Position numbers and translations under genes: made by a program. The notes under the pieces were generated by a model. It searched no databases. It had not been told where the DNA came from and saw only the letters and a list, made by a program, of their open reading frames with translations. From Treponema sp. (GTDB lineage: Bacteria > Spirochaetota > Spirochaetia > Treponematales > Treponemataceae), in assembly GCA_017935745.1 (NCBI GenBank), contig JAGBGX010000017.1, forward strand, positions 62,001-126,000: a stretch of 64,000 nucleotides of DNA. The letters are read 5' to 3'. How positions within the stretch are numbered: position 1 is the stretch's first letter; each line of letters begins with the position of its first letter. Of this stretch, positions 43,213-52,548 are shown one piece after another.

Positions 43213-45444
43213 ATGTTAAAAGTAAATCCTGTTTCTAAAGCTAAAAAACATATACATATTATAGATGATTCCCTTTTGCAAAACAAGCGTCATCTCACTT
43301 CCAGAGAAATCGCAGTCCTAAAGAAAAACGGAAACACTTCCTCTGACAAAAGCTGGCGGAATATTTTTGTAAGCAGCAGGAAAGGCGAATTCAACCCGGA
43401 GCAGATAATCCAGAGCGACTTTTCGGGCTTTGTCATCATCGGCGCGCTCTTTGAGTCAACGCTTACATTCCACGACCTGAACCTGCGGACAGGAATCTAC
43501 CGCTCATTCCTCAAGGATGCCGTCATCGGCGACAGCTGCGTCATTCACAACGTGCAGTACCTTTCAAACTACAGAATCGGCTCACGGGTCATTCTGTTCA
43601 ATATACAGGAAATGTCATGCACGAGCCATTCCAAGTTCGGCGAAGGTCTGCTCGATGAAAGCGAGCCTGAGTCAAACAGAATATGGATTGAAGTCGCAAA
43701 TGAAAACGGCGGCCGCGCTGTCCTTCCGTTTGAAAGCCTCATTCCCGCTGATGCATTCCTGTGGTCCCGCTTCCGGGAAGACACGGCGCTCATGCAGAAA
43801 TTCATCGCCCTTACAGAATACGGAAAGCCGAAACAGCTGAACACATCAGGAACCGTCGGCGATGATACAGTCATAAAAAATTCAACGCTTTTAAAGGACG
43901 CAAAAATCGGCTCCTGCGCATACATAAAGGGCGCGCTCAAGCTGAAAAACATAACGGTTCTTTCCTCTGAAGACGAGCCGAGCCAGATCGGGGAAGGCGT
44001 TGAAATGGTCAACGGAATCATGGGCTACGGAAGCCATGTCTTTTACCAGGCAATCGCAGTCCGTTTTGTCATCGGCAGAAACTGCCAGCTCAAGTACGGC
44101 GCACGGCTTCTCAACTCAATTCTGGGAGACAACTCCACGGTTTCCTGCTGCGAGCTTTTGAACAACCTGATTTTTCCGTTCCATGAGCAGCACCACAACT
44201 CTTCGTTTCTTATCGCTTCAACCGTGATGGGACAGAGCAACATCGCTTCAGCCGCAACAATCGGCTCAAACCACAATTCCCGGAGCCCTGACTGCGAAAT
44301 GAGCGCAGGACGCGGATTTTGGCCGGGATTGTGCTCAGACTTTAAATTTGACTCGAAATTCGCTTCATTTGTCCTTGCGTCAAAAGGAAGCTACCGCAAC
44401 GAGCTTAATATCACCTATCCGTTTTCCCTTGTGGCTCCAGGCGAAAGCAGCGGCGCAATCCATATCGTTCCCGCCTACTGGTTTCTGTACAATATGTTCG
44501 CCATCGTGCGCAACAAGTACAAGTTTTCAGCCAGAGACAGGCGCGTCAAGAAAATTCAGCATATAGAGACAAATCCGCTCGCCCCGGACAGCGTGCAGGA
44601 AATCGTCTGCGCTGTGGAACGGCTGATTGAGCTGACAGCCCGCTACCTGATGCTTGCGCCTGATGAATGCAAAAAAATGACTGAATCAAATCCAAAGCCT
44701 GAGCTGCTCAAGGAATTCAGGGAAAAGGCGGCAGCAGCAAAAAACAGCGCGCAGCTGCACAAGATTGCAAAGGACTACCTTCACCAGAATCCCGACTCAA
44801 AATTTCTGCTTGCCGATGACAGGTGCCAGAAAAAATTCGGTTCCGTCATCTACAAGCCTGCGCAGGGCTACAAGGAGTACCGCAGGGTCTTAAAGTATTT
44901 TTCAGCCGAATGCCTTATGGACTTTATACTGAAAGACAACAGGGAAAGCCTCTGCAAGGAAGATCTTGAGCGCATCGCCCGCATTCCGCTGCACACTGAA
45001 TGGCTGAATGCAGGCGGCCAGGTGATTCCAAAGAAAAAAATCGACACTCTCTTTTCCAAAATCAAGTCCGGCGAAATTGTAAGCTGGGATCAGGTCCATG
45101 CGTTTTACGATGAATGCCAGAAAGAATATGCGGACTACAAGGCGCGGTATGCAATCTATATCATCGAGCGGCTGTACTCCAAGCAGATAACTGATTTTTC
45201 AGAAGCCGACTATGAAGACATTTCCCAGGACGTGGCGTTTGTCGCAGTGAATATGCTTGAGTCGTCAATTGCAGTCCGGGAAAAGGACTTCACTGATTTT
45301 TTCAGATCCATCACGTTCCGCAACGAGCAGGAAAAAAACGCAGTCCTGGGAACGCTTGATGACGATGAATTTCTCAAGAAGCTCAAGGTTTCAACAGAAG
45401 AATTCCTCGGCTCCCTTGACAAGCTTTTCAAGCTGCTGCGGTGA
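43213..45444 (+). CDS. DUF4954-type left-handed beta-helix protein
   Basis: 743 aa. The N-terminal part (LTSREIAVLKKNGNTSSDKSW, then IIQSDFSGFVIIGA) matches the start of DUF4954 proteins of Bacteroidota and spirochaetes. The middle (~residues 80-430) is a run of hexapeptide-like strands (DAVIGDSCVIHNV, RIGSRVILFN, TVGDDTVIKNSTLLKDAKIGS), as in sugar-nucleotide acyl/nucleotidyl transferases with a left-handed beta-helix. The C-terminal third is helical. No signal peptide. Function is unknown; a sugar-nucleotide or envelope role is only a guess. Confidence 0.8.
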   Translation: MLKVNPVSKAKKHIHIIDDSLLQNKRHLTSREIAVLKKNGNTSSDKSWRNIFVSSRKGEFNPEQIIQSDFSGFVIIGALFESTLTFHDLNLRTGIYRSFLKDAVIGDSCVIHNVQYLSNYRIGSRVILFNIQEMSCTSHSKFGEGLLDESEPESNRIWIEVANENGGRAVLPFESLIPADAFLWSRFREDTALMQKFIALTEYGKPKQLNTSGTVGDDTVIKNSTLLKDAKIGSCAYIKGALKLKNITVLSSEDEPSQIGEGVEMVNGIMGYGSHVFYQAIAVRFVIGRNCQLKYGARLLNSILGDNSTVSCCELLNNLIFPFHEQHHNSSFLIASTVMGQSNIASAATIGSNHNSRSPDCEMSAGRGFWPGLCSDFKFDSKFASFVLASKGSYRNELNITYPFSLVAPGESSGAIHIVPAYWFLYNMFAIVRNKYKFSARDRRVKKIQHIETNPLAPDSVQEIVCAVERLIELTARYLMLAPDECKKMTESNPKPELLKEFREKAAAAKNSAQLHKIAKDYLHQNPDSKFLLADDRCQKKFGSVIYKPAQGYKEYRRVLKYFSAECLMDFILKDNRESLCKEDLERIARIPLHTEWLNAGGQVIPKKKIDTLFSKIKSGEIVSWDQVHAFYDECQKEYADYKARYAIYIIERLYSKQITDFSEADYEDISQDVAFVAVNMLESSIAVREKDFTDFFRSITFRNEQEKNAVLGTLDDDEFLKKLKVSTEEFLGSLDKLFKLLR

Positions 45445-45497
45445 ACAGTGTCCGGCCGAATTTTCTACGTGTCCGTTATGCGCGATGCTGTTGAACC

Positions 45498-45527
45498 TTG
45501 ACACAAAGCGCGCATCCGTTATATACT
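45498..45527 (+). promoter_or_regulatory. leu leader promoter
   Basis: -35 TTGACA (45498-45503), 18-nt spacer, -10 TATACT (45522-45527). The leader-peptide ATG is only 9 nt downstream of the -10. Confidence 0.75.
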
Positions 45528-45536
45528 GTTTCTATT

Positions 45537-45605
45537 ATGAAAAAAGAACTGCTTCTGCTAGCGTTATCTTTCTCTGCTCTCAGCCGAAAAGACGGCCGCC
45601 GGTAA
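45537..45605 (+). CDS. leuL: Leucine-rich leader peptide of the leuA attenuator
   Basis: A 22-codon frame, ATG 45537 to TAA 45605. It starts MKKELLLLAL: codons 5-8 are CTG CTT CTG CTA, and a sixth and seventh Leu follow at codons 10 and 15. It ends RKDGRR. A promoter lies just upstream and an intrinsic terminator 30 nt downstream, the arrangement of transcription attenuators in amino-acid operons. Ribosome stalling at the Leu codons when Leu-tRNA is scarce would favour read-through into leuA. The peptide itself needs no function. Confidence 0.82.
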   Translation: MKKELLLLALSFSALSRKDGRR

Positions 45606-45634
45606 GCGTTTCTTTTTAACGTAGAAAATGACAG

Positions 45635-45659
45635 GCCTGCCTTTGCGGCAGGCTTTTTT
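45635..45659 (+). terminator. leuA attenuator terminator
   Basis: Stem GCCTGCC/GGCAGGC (45635-45641 and 45647-45653), loop TTTGC, then six T. It lies between the Leu leader peptide and leuA, about 170 nt before the leuA ATG. I see GC-rich segments around the leader stop (GGCCGCCGG) that could pair with the first terminator arm as an antiterminator, but I could not fold this. Confidence 0.85.
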
Positions 45660-45716
45660 ATTTTGCTTTTTCAGGAGAGTGCGGCAAAACGGCGCCGGAA
45701 ATGCGTCACTGTTTTT

Positions 45717-45811
45717 GCTCACAAGTTCGCGTTGCGAGCATTCCTGTCAGCCGCGGCTTTTCACTGCGTTGCAAAGCTGCGTAAAAAGCCAAACTGGAAA
45801 CTGAGGTTTCC
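45717..45811. repeat. Modular hairpin repeat, copy R5, before leuA
   Basis: Between the attenuator and leuA. It holds a GCTC...GAGC hairpin around CAAGTTCGCGTTG (45717-45739). Next is a larger GGCTTTT...AAAAAGCC hairpin around GCGTTGCAAAGC. Then a 6-bp hairpin GGAAAC/GTTTCC (45796-45811), whose minus-strand tetraloop is CTCA. The last one corresponds to the GGAAGC/TTCA/GCTTCC stem at miaB. The leuA ribosome-binding site AGGAG follows after 8 nt. Confidence 0.55.
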
Positions 45812-45829
45812 TTATTTTTAGGAGAACGT

Positions 45830-47509
45830 ATGACTAGCATGAATCCGAACGGAAAGTATGCTCCTGCCGCGGACATTCCCATGGCAGAGCGCGAGTGGCC
45901 TTCAAAAAAAATAACAAAGGCTCCTGTCTGGTGCTCGGTTGACCTGAGGGACGGAAACCAGGCGCTGGTAAACCCTATGGGAATCGAAGCAAAGCTTGCC
46001 TTTTTCGATCTGCTGGTAAAGCTCGGGTTCAAGGAAATTGAAGCCGGATTTCCTGCCTCAAGCGACACTGAATATGAATTCATCCGCCGGCTCATAGAGG
46101 AAAATCATATTCCTGAGGACGTGACTGTCCAGGTGCTGTGCCAGGCCCGGGAATCCCTCGTTAAAAAGACGATGGAATCGCTGAAAGGCTGCCGGAACGC
46201 AATTTTTCACATATACAATTCAACTTCCCCTGCGCAGAGAAAGTACACGTTCGGCAAGTCAAAGGAAGAAATCAAGCAGATTGCAATTGACGGAGTGCGG
46301 TGCATCAAGTCGTGCCTTTCCGAGGAAGACAAAAAACGCATCAGGCTCGAATATTCCCCGGAAAGCTTTTCCCATACAGAAATCGAATATGCTGTTGAAA
46401 TCTGCGAGGCCGTAAAGAGCGAATGGGGATGCTCGCCGGAACATAAAATCATCCTGAACCTGCCCACAACAGTTGAATGCTACACTCCGAACGTCTATGC
46501 GGACGCAATCGAATACGTTTCAAAGCACATTTCAGACCGGGACAGCGTCATTATCAGCACGCACTGCCACAATGACCGCGGAACAGGAGTCGCATCCTGC
46601 GAGCTCGGGCTGCTTGCAGGAGCTGACCGGGTGGAAGGCTGCCTCTTTGGAAACGGCGAGCGCACCGGGAACCTTGACATTGTAACTGTGGCGCTCAATA
46701 TGTTCAGCCAGGGCGTTGACCCCAAGCTTGACTTCCATGACATTCAGTCCGTGGGAGAGCAGTACACGCTGTTCACTGGAATGGAAATAAATCCGCGCAC
46801 TCCGTATGCCGGCGAGCTGGTGTTCACTGCGTTCAGCGGCAGCCATCAGGACGCAATCAGAAAGGGCATGGCAGTGCGCGCGCAGATGAGCAAAAACGCG
46901 CTGTGGGATGTTCCGTATCTTCTCATTGATCCCCATGACATCGGGCGCCAGTACGAAGGAATCATCAGGATCAACAGCCAGTCAGGAAAAGGCGGAGCCG
47001 CATACATCCTTGAACAGGAATACGGAATCTGCCTTCCAAAGGCAATGCACCCTTCCCTCGGCGCCCTGGTAAAAAAAGCGGCGGACACAGCCCAGCGGGA
47101 GCTCAAGCCAGATGAAATTTACAGCCTGTTTGTGCAGAACTGGCTTGAAAAGCGCGGAAACCTTTCAGTCATTGACTTGTCTGAAACACATATTGAAGGA
47201 AAGGAAAGCGCGGAGCTGACTTCCTGCCGCGCAGTCGTGGAATGGAAGGGAAAACGGTATTCCATCGGAAAGACAGGAAACGGCCCGCTTGACGCGTTTG
47301 CAGGCGCGCTCGAAGCAGTTCCTGTGCCGCGGTTCAGCATCACGGCTTTCCATGAGCACAGCATCGGAACGGGAAACGACACATCCGCAATCGCATACGT
47401 CCAGATTACGTGCGAAGACGGGAATCAGTACTGGGGAGCCGGAAAGTCAACGAACGTAGGCCGCGCAGGAACAGCCGCAGTCGTAAGCGCCCTGAACCAG
47501 GCAGAATGA
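45830..47509 (+). CDS. leuA: 2-isopropylmalate synthase, long (type 2) LeuA
   Basis: 559 aa. Condenses acetyl-CoA with 2-oxoisovalerate, first step of leucine synthesis. Metal and substrate motifs: WCSVDLRDGNQALVNPM, ISTHCHNDRGTGVA, ERTGNLDIVTVALNMF. The C-terminal ~120 residues form the Leu-binding regulatory domain, implying feedback inhibition. AGGAG 5 nt before ATG 45830. Controlled by the upstream attenuator. leuBCD are not nearby. Confidence 0.96.
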   Translation: MTSMNPNGKYAPAADIPMAEREWPSKKITKAPVWCSVDLRDGNQALVNPMGIEAKLAFFDLLVKLGFKEIEAGFPASSDTEYEFIRRLIEENHIPEDVTVQVLCQARESLVKKTMESLKGCRNAIFHIYNSTSPAQRKYTFGKSKEEIKQIAIDGVRCIKSCLSEEDKKRIRLEYSPESFSHTEIEYAVEICEAVKSEWGCSPEHKIILNLPTTVECYTPNVYADAIEYVSKHISDRDSVIISTHCHNDRGTGVASCELGLLAGADRVEGCLFGNGERTGNLDIVTVALNMFSQGVDPKLDFHDIQSVGEQYTLFTGMEINPRTPYAGELVFTAFSGSHQDAIRKGMAVRAQMSKNALWDVPYLLIDPHDIGRQYEGIIRINSQSGKGGAAYILEQEYGICLPKAMHPSLGALVKKAADTAQRELKPDEIYSLFVQNWLEKRGNLSVIDLSETHIEGKESAELTSCRAVVEWKGKRYSIGKTGNGPLDAFAGALEAVPVPRFSITAFHEHSIGTGNDTSAIAYVQITCEDGNQYWGAGKSTNVGRAGTAAVVSALNQAE

Positions 47510-47552
47510 CAGCCAGCTTCCGGGCAGAAAGCGTGATTTTTCTCCTTATCAA

Positions 47553-47581
47553 TTGAAAAAAAATCATAGCTGTGATATAAT
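47553..47581 (+). promoter_or_regulatory. Promoter of the LolC/E permease operon
   Basis: -35 TTGAAA (47553-47558), 17-nt spacer, extended -10 TGATATAAT (-10 hexamer 47576-47581). The first ATG is 65 nt further on. Confidence 0.7.
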
Positions 47582-47646
47582 AGGCAGACTGACAAAGAGT
47601 TCCGCCAAAGCGGTTTCTTTTTTCAGCCTGTCCTATTTTATGCATT

Positions 47647-49083
47647 ATGGAACTGCAGATGCTGCTTTATCTGGCCTTTAAAAACATTACAGCGAGAAAA
47701 AGCTCCGCTGTCATTATTCTGTTCATCTCATTTTCAATTATGCTCATGGCCGTAATAAATTCAGTGTTCAGCTGCACTGAAAACGGAATCGAAAAAGTAT
47801 TTTCAAGAAGCTTTACCGGCGATCTGGCAATTTTTCCGCGCTCAGATGTTCCCCTGAGCCTTTTCGGCGATGAAACGCCAGTCACCGGCAGCCTCACAAA
47901 AATCAGCACCGTTGTTCCGTTTGACGAAATTGTCTCGTACCTTGCTGAAAACAAGCGGATAGAGTCTTTTTTTCCGCAGGTATCGGGCACAGCTGTCTTT
48001 GAATATAACAATGAAAAAATTCCAGTCTGCATCTTTGGCGTTCCGGCAGAACAGTATGTCCGGTGCATGACAGCCCTGAAAATACTCGAAGGAGAGCCGT
48101 TCCCGGACTCCGGGCGCGGCGTAATGATTTCCCGCGCGTATGCAGAGCAGACCGGCGCAAAAGCCGGAGACACGGTGCAGTTCATTGTTGCTGACGGCCC
48201 CACATTCAGAATCAGGGCGGCAAAGCTGAGCGCAATCTATGAATATCAGATTGAAAATGAAACGCTCGGGCGCATTGTCATCGCGGATCCTGTCACAGTC
48301 CGCTCGCTCATGGACATGACTGACTTTGTTTCAGATGATTCGGCTATTGACGAAGAGAAAGCGGATCTGCTTGACGATGACATCGACATGGAAGCCCTGT
48401 TTTATGAGGCGGAAGATGTGGATGCTGTGTTTTTTGAAGAGGAGAGCGAAAATGACAGCACTGCGCAAAATGCAGGCACAGCGTCACTTGAAAGCGCCTC
48501 CTGGAACTTTATCGTGGCAACGGCTGCGCCTGACGAAAATCCGCAGCGCATCATACGGCAGCTCAACAGGCACTTCAAGGAGCAGTCATGGCCGGTAAAG
48601 GCAGTGAACTGGAGAACTTCCGCAGGGAAAACATCGCTGTACCTGTACTGGATGCGCCTTATTTTTAACATCGGAATCATCATCATCCTTGCCGCAGGAT
48701 TTATCATCATAAACAATACGCTCGTTGTCGCCGTTTTAAACAGGACGCAGCAAATCGGAACGCTCCGGGCGCAGGGAGCTTCGCGCCTGTTTATTTCGCT
48801 TCAGTGCATGACGGAAACATTCATGCTTACGATTACCGCAGGAATCATCGGCTGCATTCTGGGAGCCGTCTGCACATTCTGCCTGACCGCTTCCCATATA
48901 AAGCTTGCAAACTCCTTTTTGCAGCAGCTTTTCGGCTCAGATGTCCTTTCAGTTTCCATCTCGCTTCCTATTGTCGTGCAGTCCCTGCTGCTGGCTGTAC
49001 TGCTCGGACTGCTGGGCTGGATATATCCTGTGAGGACGGCGCTCTCCGTGCAGCCCGTGCAGGCAATGCAAGGAAGCCTCTGA
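47647..49083 (+). CDS. FtsX/LolC-E-type ABC permease, first of a pair
   Basis: 478 aa. N-terminal TM segment (SSAVIILFISFSIMLMAVINSVF), a MacB-like periplasmic core including a very acidic insert (~residues 230-280, DEEKADLLDDDIDME), then three C-terminal TM segments with the FtsX motif (NRTQQIGTLRAQGASRLFI). Likely moves lipoproteins or another envelope substrate together with the LolD-type ATPase at 40423. Start could be 47647 or 47659; neither has a strong ribosome-binding site. Stop overlaps the next start (TGATG). Confidence 0.85.
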   Translation: MELQMLLYLAFKNITARKSSAVIILFISFSIMLMAVINSVFSCTENGIEKVFSRSFTGDLAIFPRSDVPLSLFGDETPVTGSLTKISTVVPFDEIVSYLAENKRIESFFPQVSGTAVFEYNNEKIPVCIFGVPAEQYVRCMTALKILEGEPFPDSGRGVMISRAYAEQTGAKAGDTVQFIVADGPTFRIRAAKLSAIYEYQIENETLGRIVIADPVTVRSLMDMTDFVSDDSAIDEEKADLLDDDIDMEALFYEAEDVDAVFFEEESENDSTAQNAGTASLESASWNFIVATAAPDENPQRIIRQLNRHFKEQSWPVKAVNWRTSAGKTSLYLYWMRLIFNIGIIIILAAGFIIINNTLVVAVLNRTQQIGTLRAQGASRLFISLQCMTETFMLTITAGIIGCILGAVCTFCLTASHIKLANSFLQQLFGSDVLSVSISLPIVVQSLLLAVLLGLLGWIYPVRTALSVQPVQAMQGSL

Positions 49084-50369
49084 TGAATTATGTGAAGATT
49101 TCCTTCCGCTCGCTTATCCTGCGGTGGAGGCAGTACATTTCCCTCTTCTTTGTGTGCGCTCTCGGAACAGGAATTTCACTGTCCTCGCTTTTCCTGATAA
49201 ACGGAATGCTGAACGCGCTTTCAAACAAGGCGAAAATTTACTACGGCGGAGACCTTCAGTTTTTGGGCGGAAACAGAAACCTTGAATTCCCTGACAGCAG
49301 GGAATTCATACAAAAAATCAGCGCGCTGTTTCCGGCGGACGCTGTTGTCTCGCCCCGCTTTGACTTTGACGCCGCAACATCAGCATTTTATTACGAAGGA
49401 GTCGGAGTGCGGCAGCGCATCATAAAGGGCATCGATTTTTCAAGGGAACAGGAGCTTTTTTCAAAATTCAATTATATAGAAGGAAGCGCGGCGGAAATGG
49501 CAGAAACAAACGGCGTGCTGCTTTCAGAAGGAATCGCCCGGATGCTTGAAGTTTCCTGCGGCGACTCCATAACATTTATGCTGATGACTGCGCACGGCTA
49601 CACAAACACTGTCCAGCTCATCGTAAAGGGAATTTTCCAGGACTCGAGCGTGTTCGGGCTGTACACATCCTATGTTGACATCGGCTTCCTGCGCAGCGCG
49701 TTTTCCGCCCCTGAATTCTTTGCAAACAGAATCGGCATCTTTTTTCCTGAGACAGGCGTAAAAAAATCAGCCGTTCCTAAATATCAGAAGCTGCTTGAGA
49801 CACAGTTCACCATGTACCGGCTGGTTGATGACAAGTATGAATTCTATAACGAGCTTCTGGGCGGAAAGCTGGAGTCTCCCACGTATGCCCTGATTCCGCT
49901 CGATGCAAACATGGAAGAGCTGCGCATTGTAATCGATGCAATGAAAATCATCACAGCGTTTGTCATCATCACGCTTATCCTTATCATTGTCGTAGGCATC
50001 TCAAGCACATACCGTGTCATTGTGATGAAGCGGATAAACGAAATCGGAATATACAAGGCAATCGGCATGGAGCGGACATCTGTCATCATGCTGCTGCTCA
50101 GTGAAACGGCCATCCTTCTGGCGGCGGGCTGTGCCTGCGGACTTGGGCTGTGCGCCGCAATCTGCCTGACTATTCAAAAATTCACGTTTGCCTTTATTCC
50201 GGCTTTTGACATTTTCCTTACGGACGGACATATCATTCCGCTTCCTGATCCTGCTGGAACGGCCGCCCTTTTTGCCATTGTCATTGTAACTACCGTATCC
50301 GCAGTCATGTTTTCTGTATGGAAAGCCATAAAAATCACGCCGGTTCAGGCGCTCGGTATAACCGAATAA
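49083..50369 (+). CDS. FtsX/LolC-E-type ABC permease, second of a pair
   Basis: 428 aa. TM1 (QYISLFFVCALGTGISLSSLFLI), periplasmic MacB-like core, and three C-terminal TM segments with MKRINEIGIYKAIGMERTSVIML, the cytoplasmic loop typical of LolC/E. Its ATG overlaps the first permease's stop, giving a heterodimer-like pair. Followed 14 nt later by a LolA-like gene, consistent with outer-membrane lipoprotein traffic. Confidence 0.87.
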   Translation: MNYVKISFRSLILRWRQYISLFFVCALGTGISLSSLFLINGMLNALSNKAKIYYGGDLQFLGGNRNLEFPDSREFIQKISALFPADAVVSPRFDFDAATSAFYYEGVGVRQRIIKGIDFSREQELFSKFNYIEGSAAEMAETNGVLLSEGIARMLEVSCGDSITFMLMTAHGYTNTVQLIVKGIFQDSSVFGLYTSYVDIGFLRSAFSAPEFFANRIGIFFPETGVKKSAVPKYQKLLETQFTMYRLVDDKYEFYNELLGGKLESPTYALIPLDANMEELRIVIDAMKIITAFVIITLILIIVVGISSTYRVIVMKRINEIGIYKAIGMERTSVIMLLLSETAILLAAGCACGLGLCAAICLTIQKFTFAFIPAFDIFLTDGHIIPLPDPAGTAALFAIVIVTTVSAVMFSVWKAIKITPVQALGITE

Positions 50370-50383
50370 AAAATGGAGCTATC

Positions 50384-51175
50384 ATGAAACTATCAAGAAC
50401 AGTTGCCGCCGTGTTTCTCGTCTTTGCAGCCGGAGCCGCTATGCTGCACGCAGAAACAGCAGATGAACTTTTAAAGCGCGCCCAGGACAGCACATCATTC
50501 TTTGGAACTGACTTCAGGGGGCTGTATTCCATAGTGCAGGAAAAGCCGGGGGAAGGAAAAAACATCACGGAAGCAATCATGTACCGCCGGGACAGCGAGG
50601 CAAAATGGACAATACTCATCACAGGCCCGGCCCGGGAAAAGGGAAAAGGCTACCTTCAGTATGACGGCAACATCTGGTTCTATGATCCCGCAGACCACCG
50701 GTTCACCTTTACCAGCGCCCGTGACAAATTTCAAAACACAAACGCAAACAACTCGGACTTTGCACCGCAGTTCTATCACCGGGACTATGCAATAGAAAGC
50801 TCACAGGACGCGCAGCTTGGAAAGCTCGACTGCATGATGTTTATCCTAAAGGCAAAAGTTGAAAATGTCCCGTACCCTGAAATCCGCCTGTGGGTAACAA
50901 AAAGCGACGGCCTTGTGCGCAAAAAGGAAGACTACAGCCTTTCCGGGCAGAAGCTCAGGACAACAGCCATTCCGTCATATCAGATTGTGCAGTCTGAAAA
51001 TGCCACGCATGCGATTCCCGTAAAAATGCTCATAACAGACAATCTGCGTGGAAAGAAAATCGGCGGAAAAGTCGCGTATGAGCGCACACAGATAACTATT
51101 TCCAATGCTGTTTTTGCTCCCGTGGAAAATTCCGTCTACACAAAGCCGTATCTGGAAATGATGAGCGAAAAATGA
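50384..51175 (+). CDS. LolA-like outer-membrane lipoprotein-sorting protein
   Basis: 263 aa. Signal peptide (KLSRTVAAVFLVFAAGAAMLHA) and a LolA/LppX-type half-barrel: DFRGLYSIVQEKPGEG, KWTILITGPAREKGKGYLQYDGNIWFYDP, and CMMFILKAKVENVPYPEIRLWV. These proteins carry lipids or lipoproteins across the periplasm. GGAGC precedes ATG 50384. Its stop overlaps the next start as ATGA. Together with the two permeases it forms a compact export module. Confidence 0.87.
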   Translation: MKLSRTVAAVFLVFAAGAAMLHAETADELLKRAQDSTSFFGTDFRGLYSIVQEKPGEGKNITEAIMYRRDSEAKWTILITGPAREKGKGYLQYDGNIWFYDPADHRFTFTSARDKFQNTNANNSDFAPQFYHRDYAIESSQDAQLGKLDCMMFILKAKVENVPYPEIRLWVTKSDGLVRKKEDYSLSGQKLRTTAIPSYQIVQSENATHAIPVKMLITDNLRGKKIGGKVAYERTQITISNAVFAPVENSVYTKPYLEMMSEK

Positions 51176-52494
51176 GCATGCACAAGACAGCGGCCGTGCT
51201 TTTTGTGCTGATTGCAGGAAGCGCGTTTATTTCAGCCCAGGCAGACGGCGCAGACAATGCTCCGCAAGAGCTTTTCGACAGCGATGACATAGACTCGCTC
51301 TTTGAAGATTCCGAGGACATTCATGTTGAAGAACAGGATGCAGCTGATCCTGCCGGCTCTCAGGCGCTTACTATAACGGTTGCAGACTATTCAGTTCCGC
51401 TGAAATTTTCAGGCAGCCTTGACGCCGAGCTTGGCGGATTCTTAACAAATGAAAGGAAGACACAGAACAAAGACGTAAGCCCCTCCCTTCTGTTCAGCCT
51501 GACAAACTACCTGAATTTCATGGCGCGCATCGACAAGACACTTGCTGTCCGCGGCTCCACAAGCGTTTCATTTCCTCCTTCAAAAAATATAATCACGCTC
51601 GAGGAGCTGTACTTTGACTACCTGATTTTTGACAGAATCTACATTACAGCCGGGAAAAAAGAAACAGCATGGGGATACACGCGGCTTTTCAGCGATGAAA
51701 ACGCCTACAATCTGTACACTGACAAAGACTACGACTCTCTTACTGAGGCAGAAAAAGAGGAATTCCGCAGGGAAATGGAAAAGCAGGGCGCCCTGTTTAC
51801 AAACATTCTGAGCGACAGTAAATCTTCCGTTTCAGGGCTGATGCGGATTCCGCTGTGGACAGGAACGCTTTCAGGAATTGTGCTGTACAACGGAGCAAGC
51901 ACAGAGCCAAAGGCCGATGAAATTTCAGTGGCAGGCTCTGTTGAAATGACATTTTTTCATACATCGTTTAATATTTTCGGAAGAAAAGATCCCCGGCGCG
52001 ATGACGGAGTGCAGCCGGTTATTGCCGGGGCCGAAGCAAAAAAAACTGTTTTCGGCACAGACTTGTATATTCAGGGAATTGGAAAACTGACAGACGAAAA
52101 GGATGATTTTTCAAAGTGCGTCTTTACCGGCGGATTTTACCGGCTGTGGGACGGACACGATCCGAATTTCGGAATCAATGTGGAATTTCAGGATTCGTAC
52201 AACAAGCTCCTGAAGAAAAACAGCTGCCGCGTATATGTTGACATGCTCCTCAAGCGCCTTGGAAAAAACAAGGACATGAAAATCGGACTCCAGTGGCAGC
52301 ACATCATCAAAAGCGAAACGAATGATGACAAAAGCGGACTTGTCAAACTCGGCTTTATAAAATCCGGGCTGTTCCCGCATGCTGACTGGACAACCGGCAT
52401 TGAAGTCAGGTACCATCCGGCAGATGAAGAATACCGGAACAAAATGCACTTTATACGGCTCGGCTCTTCTGTTTCAATACAAGTGAATTACTGA
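51172..52494 (+). CDS. Predicted outer-membrane beta-barrel of the LolA-permease operon
   Basis: 440 aa. Signal peptide, then an acidic linker (LFDSDDIDSLFEDSEDIHVEE) and a barrel-like body with alternating strands (VPLKFSGSLDAELGGFL, RIYITAGKKETAWGYTRLF), ending in an aromatic terminal residue (VQVNY-type SIQVNY). It is coupled by a 4-nt overlap to the LolA-like gene, so it may be the outer-membrane end of this export system. No characterised family is recognised. Confidence 0.75.
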   Translation: MSMHKTAAVLFVLIAGSAFISAQADGADNAPQELFDSDDIDSLFEDSEDIHVEEQDAADPAGSQALTITVADYSVPLKFSGSLDAELGGFLTNERKTQNKDVSPSLLFSLTNYLNFMARIDKTLAVRGSTSVSFPPSKNIITLEELYFDYLIFDRIYITAGKKETAWGYTRLFSDENAYNLYTDKDYDSLTEAEKEEFRREMEKQGALFTNILSDSKSSVSGLMRIPLWTGTLSGIVLYNGASTEPKADEISVAGSVEMTFFHTSFNIFGRKDPRRDDGVQPVIAGAEAKKTVFGTDLYIQGIGKLTDEKDDFSKCVFTGGFYRLWDGHDPNFGINVEFQDSYNKLLKKNSCRVYVDMLLKRLGKNKDMKIGLQWQHIIKSETNDDKSGLVKLGFIKSGLFPHADWTTGIEVRYHPADEEYRNKMHFIRLGSSVSIQVNY

Positions 52495-52526
52495 CCGGCG
52501 CCCGGCCTGAAAGACTGAGCACCGGC

Positions 52527-52544
52527 CTGTGCAAAACAGCACAG
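52527..52544 (+). terminator. Hairpin between convergent genes
   Basis: CTGTGC/GCACAG (52527-52532, 52539-52544) with loop AAAACA, followed by a T-rich stretch ending TATTTTT on the plus strand. It could terminate the beta-barrel gene; it starts right after the tkt stop on the other strand. Confidence 0.5.
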
Positions 52545-52548
52545 AATT

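Noticed and set aside
45445..45829. T-box or leucine riboswitch before leuA
   Set aside because: No T-box AGGGUGGNACCGCG-type motif is visible; the Leu codon run and terminator explain the leader better as a leader-peptide attenuator.
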